A stretch of 64,000 nucleotides of DNA from Dicyema japonicum (Eukaryota > Dicyemida > Rhombozoa > Dicyemidae). The notes under the pieces were generated by a model. The model searched no databases. It saw only the letters and a program-made list of their open reading frames with translations, and was not told where the DNA came from. The stretch lies in the NCBI GenBank assembly GCA_011109175.1, contig RDEW01000014.1:1164143-1228142 (forward strand). The letters run 5' to 3'. Of this stretch, positions 1 to 11,100 are shown piece by piece (the stretch's first letter is position 1; the number at the start of each line of letters is the position of its first letter). Made by a program: the position numbers and the translations under genes.

Positions 1-354
1 CACTAATACCTTTACAGTCCTTCAAATATTCTGATAATTTTATTTTTTTGTTGTTACAGTACCCCTGAATATTATATTAGATTAACCACACTATCGTTAA
101 TACTCGGCTGCATTCTAGTTCTTAATTTGTTAAGTAATCGTTCCACAAACTCATAAACAGTTACATAATGAATATCACTTATGTTAGTAGATATGTTGTA
201 AATGGGTAACTAAATTATTAATTAATATCATACATCGCCCACACGAATCATGATATTTTATATATTTTATTAAAAAATAAAGTTTATCTTTTCATTTTGG
301 AAATATTTAAAAGTAGATTTTATAATGATGATTTACACAAATGACACATTGCTA

Positions 355-410
355 CGAGTGCCGGGCAAAAGCCCTGATGGCCTCTAGTTTGAATCTCGCT
401 GATGTACATT
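355..410 (+). repeat. tRNA-derived SINE fragment
   Basis: The stretch ends in a Pol III B-box-like AGTTTGAATCTCGCTG that aligns with the B box of the clearer SINE at 14567-14700 (GGGTTCGAATCTCGCTG). The A box is not convincing. It sits just upstream of a LINE-A 5' end. Probably a truncated SINE; chance similarity is possible. Confidence 0.35.
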
Positions 411-419
411 TAGGAAAAA

Positions 420-2110
420 ACTATAGCGTGCGTCATGTGGTTCGCCTTGTCTAGTGGCGTCAGATACAAGTCAAAATTGTATCCAAAAAGAACCATTTGT
501 CAACGATCATCCATAGGGGACGGCACTTCCTACACATTCGTGCACTTTTCCGGTGGAGACTCGTCATGTTAGGAGATGTTGAAATGAATCCGGGACCAAA
601 GTCTTTAAAGATACTTAGCCTGAACATTAACTGAGTCAAAACGCGGTCAAAACACGTCATTTTTTATGACTATGTTAATGCTTCCTGGACAGGATTCAGA
701 AGATACGTGGATTCGTCCCTATTGAATTTTCATCCGAATAATTTTAAGTCAATTGATATAACATCACTTTAATAAGGTTATTCTGGAAGGGAGAAAACTA
801 TTTGTCAGAAAAGGAATCTTAAAACTCACCAAAAAGAAATATGATAGCACAATCAAAATAATAAAAGAAAGGAATTGTCTTAAACATAAAATGGAGATCA
901 ACGAAAAGACAAAACTTCTCAAAAAAACAAAACTGGGCCGAATTTCTCGTGCTATAAAAAAATACTTACCAAGATGTGGAGGATGACGCGAAATGTCAAA
1001 AACACTGAAGACAAAACAATGGAGACCGTGAACAGGAGATGGATCCGAATAAATTTATCAAACATTGTGTGAGAATAAGCCACCATTCCAAAATATGGAT
1101 ATTCCTTTATACAAAAAACCGAAAAGGAAGCATCAAACAATGTATGTTCTACCAGGAGATGTCGCTTTGGAGATCTATCGAACAAAGAATACACATTCCT
1201 GTGGACCGGACGGGATCCCGGTTATTCTGTTAAAAAAGATGGGCACTATCACACCTAAATATATTAAAGGAGTTCATAACAGATGACTTTAACAATAGAC
1301 CAGGGAAGAAAAGACGATTGTATGCTCAATTGATAGACTCGAGGAAGATTATCAAGCACAAAATATATTCGTCGACATTGACGCAAACCTGAAATTATGG
1401 TTGGGAAATTTCTTGAGTGGTCGACGAGGACGAGTACACCATGGCAATCGATGTTCCGTATTGAGACTATTAGAAAATGGCGTTCCCTAGGACTACCCAT
1501 TATCTCCCCTATTATTTAACCTTATGACTGACTTGCCACTCCCTCAGGGAGACGATGACATATTATTAACGTATGCGGATGATATAGTCATTGCTTCGAG
1601 GGATGTGAGTATTATCGAAGCAACGAGAAAGTACAGGATAATCTGAATAAATTAAGTTTATGGCTTTGGGAAAATCAATTGACTGCTAGCTCGGAGAAGT
1701 CAGTGTTGACCCTATTCACGACAAACAGAAGACTAAGGAAAGTATCAATTGACGTCACACTGGATGGGAAAATTATCCCGCAAAACAAATACCAGAAAAT
1801 CCTGGGAGTTACCTTTGACACTTTCTTAACTTTTACAAAACATGTTGAAAATTTGTTATTGACTTGTACGAGGAAAATCAACTTTCTGAAGGCGTTCTTG
1901 GGAAACCTAAGAGACAAAAAAGATCTGAGTGGACTGGATGTCATATACAAACAGTCCATCGAGGCTACAATAAGATACGCATGTAATGTCTGGGGATCTA
2001 ACCTTGCTGCAACGAACTTGGAACAGATCTGCAACATTCAAGCGAAGGCAGCAAACCTACTAAGGAAATCTTCCTGTATGGAAATAGAAGACTGTTGAGG
2101 GAAGCCGGGA
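420..2110 (+). mobile_element. LINE-A copy, decayed, with 2A-like peptide at 5' end
   Basis: Order seen: a 5' motif GCGTGCGTCATGTGG at 429, a 2A-like peptide (566-598), the first residues of an endonuclease (LKILSLNIN, then a stop), a linker at 640-830 that also occurs reversed near 53045-53215, then RT pieces. RT landmarks are CGPDGIP near 1200, TYADDIV near 1570 (intact catalytic YADD), and a thumb/C-terminal block at 1679-2098 containing LGVTFD. Most of the endonuclease is missing and there are many frameshifts and stops. Non-LTR elements copy their RNA at the target site; this copy cannot encode a working protein. Confidence 0.75.
566..598 (+). other. 2A-like ribosome-skipping peptide (GDVEMNPGP)
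   Basis: An ATG opens MLGDVEMNPGP, matching the D-V/I-E-x-N-P-G-P core of 2A peptides, at which ribosomes release before the final proline and continue. It is directly followed by the start of a LINE endonuclease (KSLKILSLNIN). 2A-like sequences are known in some non-LTR elements. Activity is inferred only; the frame stops soon after. Confidence 0.65.
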
Positions 2111-3130
2111 TCATCTGAATTTTGTTTATTTCGGATATGAGGGTGGTTTTCTGGATAGTAATAAAGGGCAACCAGAAAATTGCAATTTTTAAAAATATAA
2201 ATTGCAAAAAAAATTATTTGTAAAAATTGTATTATGGAAAAATAAACGAAATAACTTATTGTAGTACAAAATTAAACATTCCTGAACATTTGAAGTTCGA
2301 TTTTAGTAAGAATTTTCGTCAAAAGAGATATCTCCCTTTTAACTGAGGCTGAGCTTCCGCGACAATTTTAAAAGTAAAGTAAATTTCTGGAGAAATATTT
2401 ATATTTGAGAAATCAAGAATACTTAGTATCCCAGATTTTTGAAGTTTTTTTGATATATAATTTTTTACATCACATCGATCCGATGAAAATTCTATGCTGT
2501 TCAGATCTGCATAAGATTTTTCAATTGAATAATCGAGTAGTTAGTTATTTGAATTCATTTCAATTAAAACAAAATAGTTGAACTGATTTCTGTTAAACTT
2601 GAAAACACGTGCGAATATTAACTGATTCTTTCGCATAAAATAATAAAAATCGAAACATTTTTGATTAAAACTCCATCTACTCCAAATTCAGACAATTTTA
2701 ATAATTCTCTGGAGGATTCTGGGAGTAATATTAGACTACTTTTAGCCAGCTTCTACATCTTGTGACAACAACTTAGGGTGGATTTCATATTTGTGAGAAC
2801 ATTTCACATCAGTGAAGTAGGATTTTATTCTTAGTGTAATAGATGTGAAACAAAAAGTGAAGTGGAAAAGATTTGGATATATAAATTTCATTGAGGTCAG
2901 AGCTAAAATTAGATTTATTTCTACCACTTTTCATATATGTGACGAATAAGACGAACTTTTCACTTTCAATTGAAAATTTTTGTTATCATTTCATCAACTT
3001 CAACACAAATTGCTGCAGTAGGCGGAGAATTTAAGTTGTTACACAATTTTTAACTTTTTATTCTTAATTCATTTTAAATTATTTTAATTATTTCTAAGTT
3101 ATTTAAAAAAAAATATTATTTTTTTGAACC
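2111..3130. other. AT-rich spacer, no gene seen
   Basis: No open frame with recognisable protein similarity and no clear RNA gene were found on either strand. The stretch is AT-rich, with homopolymer runs increasing toward 3100. Confidence 0.5.
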
Positions 3131-3262
3131 CAGGAAGAACACCGAGCAAGAATGAGATGGCTACCCGAGGCGACCGGAATCACCTGACGGCTATGTAGTT
3201 ATTTAATTTGTCAGTGATTTTTGGTTTTTAATAATAATAATGGTTGAAAAAAAAATATTATT
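3131..3262 (+). mobile_element. LINE-A 3' terminus
   Basis: A frame reads EHRARMRWLPEATGIT then a stop, matching the C-terminus of the long LINE-A copy (MAQLIARTGIT, stop at 17599). It is followed by an AT-rich tail with TTAATAATAATAATGG, the short-repeat 3' tail of this family. It abuts the 3' end of the LINE-B copy on the opposite strand. Confidence 0.6.
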
Positions 3263-3277
3263 TTTTTTAAACAAAAG

Positions 3278-6277
3278 TCAGTTGAGGAAGCCTGCTGCGT
3301 GGATTGCGAACAAGTTCCCTCGGAGTATGGCCATTCCAATCTTTTGTCTTAGCCATAACCCTTCTCGTTGATCCCTTTTCTTTCTGGCAAGCATTCCTCC
3401 GAGTTCTCGCAAGAACTCAGCCGTCATTGGACCAACGGCTCCCGATGATTCGGTCGCAACAGAAGTAAATCGGTAGCGATCCCCGAGGCAAGAATATTTC
3501 TTGATTTTTAGGTTTTTCGCGGTCGAAGCAGCTGCTCCAGGTGTCTGAACAGATTTAAAAATGTTCGTGCTTGAGAACTTGTCTATGCAAGTTGCGTCCC
3601 AGATCAAAGATCTTCCAGACGTGAAGGGGAAAAGGGTCATCCCGTCAGGTCTCTTCCCATCTCCTCGATCAAGACCCACTGGTTCAAGCTGTGCTGGGAA
3701 GCCTGAAGCCTTCAGAGCTCTGACGATCACATCATTCAGAGCGGCATGACGTGGTCCCCTTCCGGCGCTTCTTCTGCAGGACAGCGGGTGCAATCCTTTC
3801 GCATCGACTGTTTTCCCGCATCGGCATCGGTGCTCCTGGCAAACGTCTAGTCCCAGCCTTTGTCCGATTCCAATCCTCAAAGAATCGTCGTCCAAAAAGG
3901 TCCCGAGGTTTGGGCAAGGTATTGCACCAAGCCATGCTCCACTCCCTCGACTTGAAGCTGACACCAAACAAGCCAGACGATGTTGATTTGCTTCTTTCTT
4001 AAGGTCTTTCAAAATTTTGGAGCAGACAATGTCATCCCAATTTCTTTGCTTCGTTGTGTCTTCTGGGATTTTGAGTCCGGACCCGTTCCATTTCCGACAA
4101 GCTTCGTCAAATGACTCATTCCAGCAAAGTCCAATTGTGTTATGAAGGACTTGCCGTGTCAAATGGCTGCAGCTTGAGAGAGATGATAGGTATGCCGGGT
4201 ACGCAACCTCCAGCGCCGATCTCATTCCGACACCCCCAAATCCAGAGGGAAGCTTGCATTGTTTCCAACCAAGTTCGTCGAAGCGGACGTTAATTAGTGA
4301 CTCGACTGTTTGCTTGAGAGACTTGTCTATTGAAAGTAGAATGTCATATTGTTCGTAGCAGGGTGAACATCGGAGTAGATATAAAAGCTTGGGTAGTCCG
4401 ATGTTGTTTCTCATCAGGAAGAAAGATGTGTGAGAGTCGAGACATGACAATCTTTTCGCAAGGCGTGTTAATTCTTCATTTTTGGAAAGTAGATGGTTCT
4501 TGAGTTCTTCTTCGCTGAGTGGGCATCCGAGGAAATATAATTTATCAACTGGCACAGTCGGGATCCCAGGAAGCAGTTCGTCAAAAGACTCCTTGATAGA
4601 GAGGAAGTCGGTGTATGGATATGAGACATTTATTAGCTCTGATTTGTTAACATTGATGTCCAAGCCCAAATGTTTTAAAGCGGGTAACGCTTTACGTAAT
4701 TAATTGTATGTTTCTTTGAACGATCCTCCAATTGTGGCATCATCGAGGTACCAGAGATTTAGCTGAGCATCAATTGAGCTCACAACCTCATCAATGGTCA
4801 AGGCAAATAATAGAGGTCCGAGCGGATCTCCTTGTTGTACACCCGTTTTTGATTTAATAATTTCATTTTCAAAAACCAAAGACGTATCTTCCCCATAGGA
4901 TAGATTGACAAGAGGGAAAAGCTTTGGAGCCCTCTTCCAACACGTTTTCATAATTTCGTCTCTTCTGAGAGAATTAAAGGCATTCGTTATGTCCAACTTG
5001 ATTCCAATGCATTCATTTGAAATATTTTTCTGTGTGAAGAAACGCCTTGCTGCATGAACCGCAACCTCACATCCGTTCTGGATACTAACACCCATTTGTT
5101 TAGGAAAGAACTCCTCTCCGAGTTGTCTGCTCACCATGGTCGATGCTACTTTTGCTGCAAGTCTTCTAAAATAGTTCCCGACCGCAATGGGGCGTATTCC
5201 TCCGTTGGGTTTTTTGAAAGCAAGTAGCCTTGCAGAGAAGAGCAATTCTCTGGCATATTTTGGGATGTCGCCGTTAACCATCTTTCTGATTAGGTCCGTA
5301 ATTGATTTGACAAGACACCGTCTAGCTTCCGAGGTGTAAGTGGACGTAAGGTCCTTAATATGGCCAGGACGTAACCCTTCCAAGCCTCCACCGCTGCTAG
5401 CCGCGAAGGAAGTTATTCCGTGGCGCACTTCGGATTCAGTAATGATTATCTCTTGGGTTCCTTCAGGATTCAAAAACTTTTCATAGTCAGTCGGTGCATC
5501 TGGATGCTTTAGTATTAAGGTATTTAGGACCTCGGGGGTACAAGACTATACTGTGTCATCGGATGTGATAACTCGTAAAGCTGCCCGCACGTCGCCTTCC
5601 AGAAGTTTCCGGTTTACTCTCTCCTTTAGTTTGTTGGGGGCATCTTTGATGAATGCTCCTCTAGTTTCGACCTCATTGACATTAAGTGGATGTTCAAGTA
5701 TTGTGTGTATGTTATGACAGCTAAAATTCATTATGTTTCGTTTCAGTTTCCCGGATAAGTTGAGTCGAGAGTTTGTTTCTTTATTATTGTCATCAGATTC
5801 CTTTGTAGGTATTCCGAGTGCGACAGGTGCAAAGCATATAAGTTTTAGCCAGGATTCCCATCTGTCAGAGGATAGTACGTGATCAATGGCATCTGAAAGA
5901 CACGTTGCTGCGGCAATTCGTACTCCTTTAGGGATTTTTACTGGAATCTTCATGGCTTTCCTGAGGTTCGAAATCTTCAAGAGAGTATGGTCTGTATGTG
6001 GCTGTGTAAAGTTTGACTGAGTTATTTTTTCCCGCCTGGGGGCCTCCATTCCAATACAAAAGGGGCACAGCCAACTCGACAGCGTATCGGCGCAAGCTTT
6101 ACTCATTTTTATGCAGCCCAGATGGGCAAATGATTCACATTGTGTGCAGTTAATCCCATATTTCCAGATGTTCGATTGTCCACATAAAAAACATACCTGA
6201 TTTGTCCGTACTGGATTTGTTCCTCGTACTTTGTCTTCTTTTCGTTCTTTAATTTCCATGAGATTTTTGTTGATCAC
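3278..6277 (-). pseudogene. LINE-B: PHD finger-RT-RLE polyprotein, two nonsense mutations
   Basis: The three open blocks 5549-6277, 4703-5545 and 3278-4699 are in the same frame, separated only by a TAG (5546-5548) and a TAA (4700-4702), so the element was one ORF of 3,000 nt (999 codons plus stop). Domains in order: an N-terminal PHD-like zinc finger (residues 29-74), RT with GLRPGHIKDL, LDITNAFNSLRR, GVQQGDPLGPLLFA and the catalytic WYLDDATIGG, then a thumb, a cysteine/histidine knuckle (CRCG...HPLSC, about 3785-3840) and a restriction-like endonuclease with RPDG and LIWDATCID (about 3560-3660). This layout belongs to RLE-type LINEs of the R2/NeSL side. R2 itself usually has C2H2 fingers plus Myb at the N-terminus, so the PHD finger is notable. 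Two stops and no frameshift over 3 kb suggest recent activity. Confidence 0.85.
6056..6193 (-). other. PHD-type zinc finger in LINE-B N-terminus
   Basis: Spacing is C29-x2-C32-x11-C44-x2-C47-x4-H52-x2-C55-x15-C71-x2-C74, the C4HC3 signature of PHD fingers, with the aromatic W69 typically seen two residues before the last CxxC pair. PHD fingers usually read histone H3 tails; here it could target the retrotransposon to chromatin, which is inference. Nucleic-acid binding is the alternative. Confidence 0.75.
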
Positions 6278-6430
6278 ACCACACTACTTAATAAACGTGC
6301 GCAAACTTTTATTAAATTATATTTAAGAAAATAATTATGAAAAGAAACAACCTTATGAGAATGACACATCGATCACGAGAGGTCATTAATCGAATCAAGG
6401 TACTAACATTCTGATCACAAAAAACACGAA
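6278..6430. other. 5' flank of LINE-B, no gene
   Basis: Short AT-rich stretch upstream of the LINE-B start codon. No 5' target-site duplication could be recognised. Confidence 0.4.
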
Positions 6431-7020
6431 CAACATCCGAAGGAAAAAACTTATGCGAATCTTTGTTACCATGAATAATCAGACCTCAATTTCCAACATG
6501 TGGAAGATGCTGAGGCGTCTGAAGAACCCAGAATACGAAGATAACAAAGAACAATGCCAGCTCAATCTGAATAAATTTATGAAACATTGTATCCGAATCA
6601 GTCACATTCCTTATAAAAAAAATTAACACACAACCGAAAATAAAAAGAAAGTCATCCAAAATTGCCCCGCTGATTTATTTTCTTCCTAAAGATGTATCCA
6701 AATAAAATCAGAAAAAACAAACTAATGTGGCCCAGACGGAATTCCTCTTATTTTGCTTAAACACTTGGGCCTGGCATCAATAAATGCATTAACAATCATC
6801 TACAACACATCGCTGAACATAAATACCATACCGACTTTATGGAAACTATCAAAAATTCGACCAATATTGAAGCCGGGAAGACCGAAGAACGATCCCGGCT
6901 CTTACAGACCAGTTTCCCTTATATGTGTTTTGTCGAGAATCCTGGAGAAACTGGTCCTAAAACTTATTCGCTTCTCTCCCACAACCTACATTCCAACATG
7001 GCTTCAGATCATCTAAAGAA
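6430..7020 (+). mobile_element. LINE-A RT N-terminal fragment
   Basis: Pieces NMWKMLRRLKNPEY, CGPDGIPLILLKHLG, WKLSKIRPILKPGRP and DPGSYRPVSLICVLSRILEK follow in order, as at the start of a LINE-A RT domain. Frameshifts and stops interrupt it, and it is cut at about 7020 where an unrelated LINE 3' end begins. Confidence 0.7.
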
Positions 7021-7420
7021 CAATACTATCCAGGGAGAGGAATTCAGAAAATACCTGGATGAGGGGTTGGAAGAAATATCAATAGATTTGGCACCGCTAA
7101 ACACCGATGTACTCAAACGGGTAGAGACTGACATTTCGCTAGATGGAAGAATCGTAAAACACAGATTGGCGTTCTTTGGGCATGTGTCCGCTCTGATTCA
7201 CTGGAAAGAACCATTATGCTGAGCAATATTACTGGAAAGAGAAGACCTGGCCGACCGAGGACTCGGTGGCTATCTACGGTGGAAGACGTCACGGGAATGC
7301 CTATATCAAGGCTACTCCAAATTGCAGCAGATCTGGGAGAGTGGAGGAAACTCGTTCATGAGATCTCCAAGGGTCGGACAGGACTTAATTGGACAACATA
7401 ACATAATTTCGTGGACCTTG
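7021..7420 (+). mobile_element. LINE-E 3' fragment
   Basis: Reads LKRVETDISLDGRIVKHRLAFFGHV and, after a frameshift, KRRPGRPRTRWLSTVEDVTG followed by GLNWTT and a stop. A C-terminal FGHV-type helix plus GRPRTRW is common at the ends of EEP-type LINE proteins. It differs from the GRPRTTLP version of LINE-C, so I keep it apart. Single 3' fragment. Confidence 0.6.
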
Positions 7421-7439
7421 GTCAAACAGAAGATCACGA

Positions 7440-8402
7440 TTGCTGCGGATATATACCTGAAAGAGGACTACGTAACTAATACACCACTGAAAAAGCAACC
7501 GCTTTGAAACTCCTTGCAAATCAACAATATATGGATACAATGTCTAAATACAGATGACAAAAATACGAAACAGCGGCTACAAAAGGAAAGAACAGTCATC
7601 AATAAGAAAAGCTGCACGTCGGATATTAAAGAACGAAACAATAACAAAAATAGAGAAAATCGAAGGCCTTAAAGACAATGCGAAGTTTTATGAAGCTGTC
7701 GGACAAATCAGAAAACTACCAAGGAAAACACTGATTTTACGAGATGAAGAAGGAAAACACATTGCTAACCAACAAGAAATTGCAGAACTTATAGCGGATT
7801 ATTTTGAAGCACAATTCGTATCAAAAAATAGCAAAAAACTCACCATTAACACGGATCAGGGAAAATTAGACAAAGAAATTACTTTGGAAGAAGTGATGAC
7901 AGCAAGTTACAAACTGAAGGACAATAAGAGTTTCGGCCCAGATGGCTTAAATGGTGAATTTTTCAAATATGGAACTCAAAAGCTATACATGATAATTGCC
8001 TGGATTCTAAACGAAACGTATAGTAAAGGAGCCACTTGGCCACTTGGGGAAGGACTATTGATACCAGTACAGAAGCCAAACAAAAAATCGGGGAAAGTTG
8101 AGAACCTAAGACCATTGGTATTAACCAACACATTACGGAAGATACTATATTACGCTTCAAAGAATGGGGGAAGCCTAGACTCGTACCTGTCGGCTTATCA
8201 AAGTGGCTTCCGCAAAGGGAGATTAACGTCAGATGTTACGTGGAGCCACAAATGGAGAAGTGGGACTGTTCAAAAATTTAAAATAACGACAACCATTATG
8301 GGGATTGATATGTCAAAGGCCTTTGATTCTGTCAACAGGAACAAGCTGCTGCAAATACTGGAGCACTTCTTGGAGGGCTCAACGATTAGGATGGTCAGGA
8401 CA
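7440..8402 (+). mobile_element. LINE-C RT, N-terminal and finger/palm part
   Basis: An open frame from 7554 runs through RDEEGKHIANQQEIAELI, FGPDGLNGEFFKYG, LIPVQKPNKKSGK, NLRPLVLTNTLRKIL, YQSGFRKGRLTSDVTW and MGIDMSKAFDSVNRNKLL. These are RT motifs 0-A of the EEP-type LINE-C. The frame ends at a single-N seam (8403), so the catalytic YADD motif is not in this block. The relatively long open frame suggests a younger copy. Confidence 0.75.
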
Positions 8403-8403
8403 N

Positions 8404-8590
8404 AACGTCAGATGTTACGTGGAGCCACAAATGGAGAAGTGGGACTGTTCAAAAATTTAAAATAACGACAACCATTCTGGGGATTGATATGTCAAAGGCC
8501 TTTGATTCCGTCAACAGGAACAAGCTGCTGCAAATACTGGAGCACTTCTTGGAAGGCTTAACGATTAGGATGGTCAGGACACTCTTAGCT
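8404..8590 (+). repeat. Direct repeat of 8224-8402 across a single-N seam
   Basis: About 178 bp before the N at 8403 (motif DMSKAFDSVNRNKLL) are repeated after it with only a few substitutions. Most likely an unmerged contig overlap or allele rather than real tandem duplication. Confidence 0.7.
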
Positions 8591-8751
8591 CTATTGCCTG
8601 ACCAAGTTGTCCTGTGTCTTGCTGAGTGCATAAAGGCCGTGTTACAAAGGAATAGATTATTTGCTTGACAAAATCTAGCTAACAAGGTTCGTGCAATGTT
8701 CCTTTTTCCCCTTCCATGTCTTCCAATGAATGCTTCTTCTATAGTGATTCG
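8581..8751 (-). mobile_element. LINE-C endonuclease fragment fused tail-to-tail to RT
   Basis: On the minus strand it encodes part of an EEP endonuclease (RITIEEAFIGRHGRGKRN, then LARFCQANNLFLCN). It is joined directly to RT sequence on the plus strand. The same inverted junction occurs at 52760-53018, so it predates the large inverted duplication. Confidence 0.75.
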
Positions 8752-8752
8752 N

Positions 8753-9727
8753 TATTTATTTGGAGGCAGCTCTACGAGACTTGAAGCCTCATATCGGAAA
8801 AGGAACGAGAATAATAGCATATGCGGATGACGTGGACTTTATTTCGAATAACAAAGATTGCACTTTTGGAGAAAAATGCCTGATAAAATGGCTGAGTGGT
8901 CATTAAAAGTAAACACAAACAAAACCGAAATCACGGAGCTAAAAAGAAGTGAGGAAAGGACCGACGAGCACTGGCGTAGATCAAAAAAACTAGGATCCAT
9001 TCTCGGAGACACAGAAGATACAAACGAAGGAAGACACTAACTAATGTCGCTTTCAACAAAATGAAGAAGACCTGGCTTCTGCACAAAGGGCTTGACCCTA
9101 AAACTCGAATGAGAGTATACAATGCCCTAGTGAGGCCAATCCGATTATATAATGCCGGTACATGGGCATGTACAGGGCAGGAACTCGAAAAGTTGAATTC
9201 TTTTCACAGAAATCATCTCCGAGCACTCCTTTCTTCCCGAAGCTTTTTCAAAATGCCGTCCAAATCTTATACAAGAGAACAGGAACTAAGCCAATATCAT
9301 GTGATATTACTTATTCAAGATGGAGGCTGTTTGGACACATACTCCGCCACGATATGGGGACCCCTGCCAACACAGCAATGGAGGAGTATTTTGTCTTAGA
9401 AACTTCGCGTTTCCGCGGTCGGCCGAGGACAACACTGCCGGTAATCCTAGATGAAGATCTCAGGAGGATTGGAAAGTGCCTTAAAGATGGGGATGATGTA
9501 GATATGCTATGGAACGTGGCAACGGATCTAAAAAAATGGTGGACGTTAATTAGATTAACTTTTCGTGTTGCACATGTTTTGTCATGATCTTGGCATCGCG
9601 TATGTGCCTATAATAATTCTTAATGTTCCCAATAAGTTACTTTAATGTCTTAATTTTTTATATTTCTTAAAATAAGATATTATAGAATAAAACCACTCAT
9701 ATTGAGTGTATTACAATTTCTGAGTTT
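8753..9727 (+). mobile_element. LINE-C RT C-terminus and 3' end, copy 1
   Basis: Starts in RT motif C (AYADDVDFISN near 8818), then KLGSILGDTED, RVYNALVRPIRLYNAGTW, RWRLFGHILRHDMGTPANTA and FRGRPRTTLPVILDEDLRRI, ending with LTFRVAHVLS and a stop at about 9587. The 3' UTR to 9727 is AT-rich. There are frameshifts near 9050 and 9270. It is bounded by single-N seams on both sides. Confidence 0.75.
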
Positions 9728-9728
9728 N

Positions 9729-10440
9729 TAAAAGTAAACACAAACAAAACCGAAATCACGGAGCTAAAAAGAAGTGAGGAAAGGACCGACGAGCACTGGC
9801 GTAGATCAAAAAAACTAGGATCCCTTCTCGGAGACACAGAAGATACAAACGAAGGAAGACAATAACTAATATCGCTTTCAACAAAATGAAGAAGACCCGG
9901 CTTCTGTACAAAGGGCTTGACCCTAAAACTCGAATGAGAGTATACAATGCCATAGTGAGGCCAATCCGATTATATAATGCCGGTACATGGGCATGTACAG
10001 GGCAGGAACTCGAAAAGTTGAATTCTTTTCACAGAAATCATATCCGAGCACTCCTTTCTTCCAGAAACTTTTTCAAAATGCCGTCCGAAATCTTATACAA
10101 GAGAACAGGAACTAAGCCAATATCATGTGATATTATTTATTCAAGATGGAGGCTGTTTGGACACATACTCCGACACGATATGGGGACCCCTGCCAACACA
10201 GCAATGGAGGAGTATTTTGTCTTAGAAACTTCGCGTTTCCGCGGCCGGCCGAGGACAACACTGCCGGTAATCCTAGATGAAGATCTCAGGAGGATTGGAA
10301 AGTGCCTTAAAGATGAGGACGATCTAGATATGTTGCGGAACATGGCAACGGATCGAAAAAGATGAGCGACGTTAATTAGATTAACTTTTCGTGTTGCACA
10401 TGCTTTGTCATGATCTTGACATAGCGTACGTGCCTATAAT
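9729..10440 (+). mobile_element. LINE-C 3' part, copy 2
   Basis: Near-identical to 8905-9600: KKTRLLYKGLDPKTRMRVYN, then HILRHDMGTPANTA and FRGRPRTTLPVILDEDL, open from 9886 to 10365. It lies just after the N at 9728. The right arm of the inverted duplication has only one copy (51379-52110), so one left copy may be an assembly duplicate. Confidence 0.75.
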
Positions 10441-10860
10441 AATAATTTCTTCTCCAGAAGAATCGGTCGAGTTGAGATTATGTCCTGTCTATCTCACTAC
10501 CGATTCCTTCCAAATGGAGTTCCCCAAAGCTCCGTTTTGTCTCCTACCTTATTCAACTTGCACCTAATGATATTCGAACAAATTCCAAGAAACTACTCCT
10601 ATCATAGCGGATGACCTGATTATCGACTCAAAAGACAAAGACGTTAACGATGCAAAGAAGGTTGTTCAAAACCACTTGAACACTTTTGAAGATGGCTTGG
10701 TACAAATCACTTATCCCCCTCTCTATCGTAATCCACTGTCACTGTATTCACGTCCAACCACTAATTTTCAACCAATTTCAACAATTCATGGACAATCACT
10801 TTTAACAAGGCACATCACAAAGCAGTCATTTCTCGTTCAAATTAACAAGAAAATTTGAAA
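10441..10860 (+). mobile_element. LINE-A RT fragment
   Basis: Contains RFLPNGVPQSSVLSPTLFNL followed by decayed palm sequence and STVTVFTSN, matching LINE-A motifs B to D. It matches the antisense copy at 20921-21280. Frame is broken repeatedly. Confidence 0.6.
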
Positions 10861-11100
10861 TTTCAAAAACACATAAACGAGGATCTCAGTTGAATCATTA
10901 AACATAAATACTGACATTCAGAAAAGATTTATATCTCGAAATTACCTGAAAAGAGTTAAAGAAGAAAAGTACTGAAGAATATAAAGAAGAGTGAAAGAAC
11001 TACATTGTTTCGGAACTAGAAAAATTAGAACTAGAGAAATTAGATCAGGGCAATCAGAATTTTAAATAAATCAAGTATATCTATAAAAATTAAAGTAACT
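10861..11100. other. Spacer without recognised feature
   Basis: AT-rich and without a plausible open frame or RNA signature. Confidence 0.35.

Noticed and set aside
3551-4703. Several plus-strand open frames opposite LINE-B
   Set aside because: They are antisense shadows of the RT/RLE frame.
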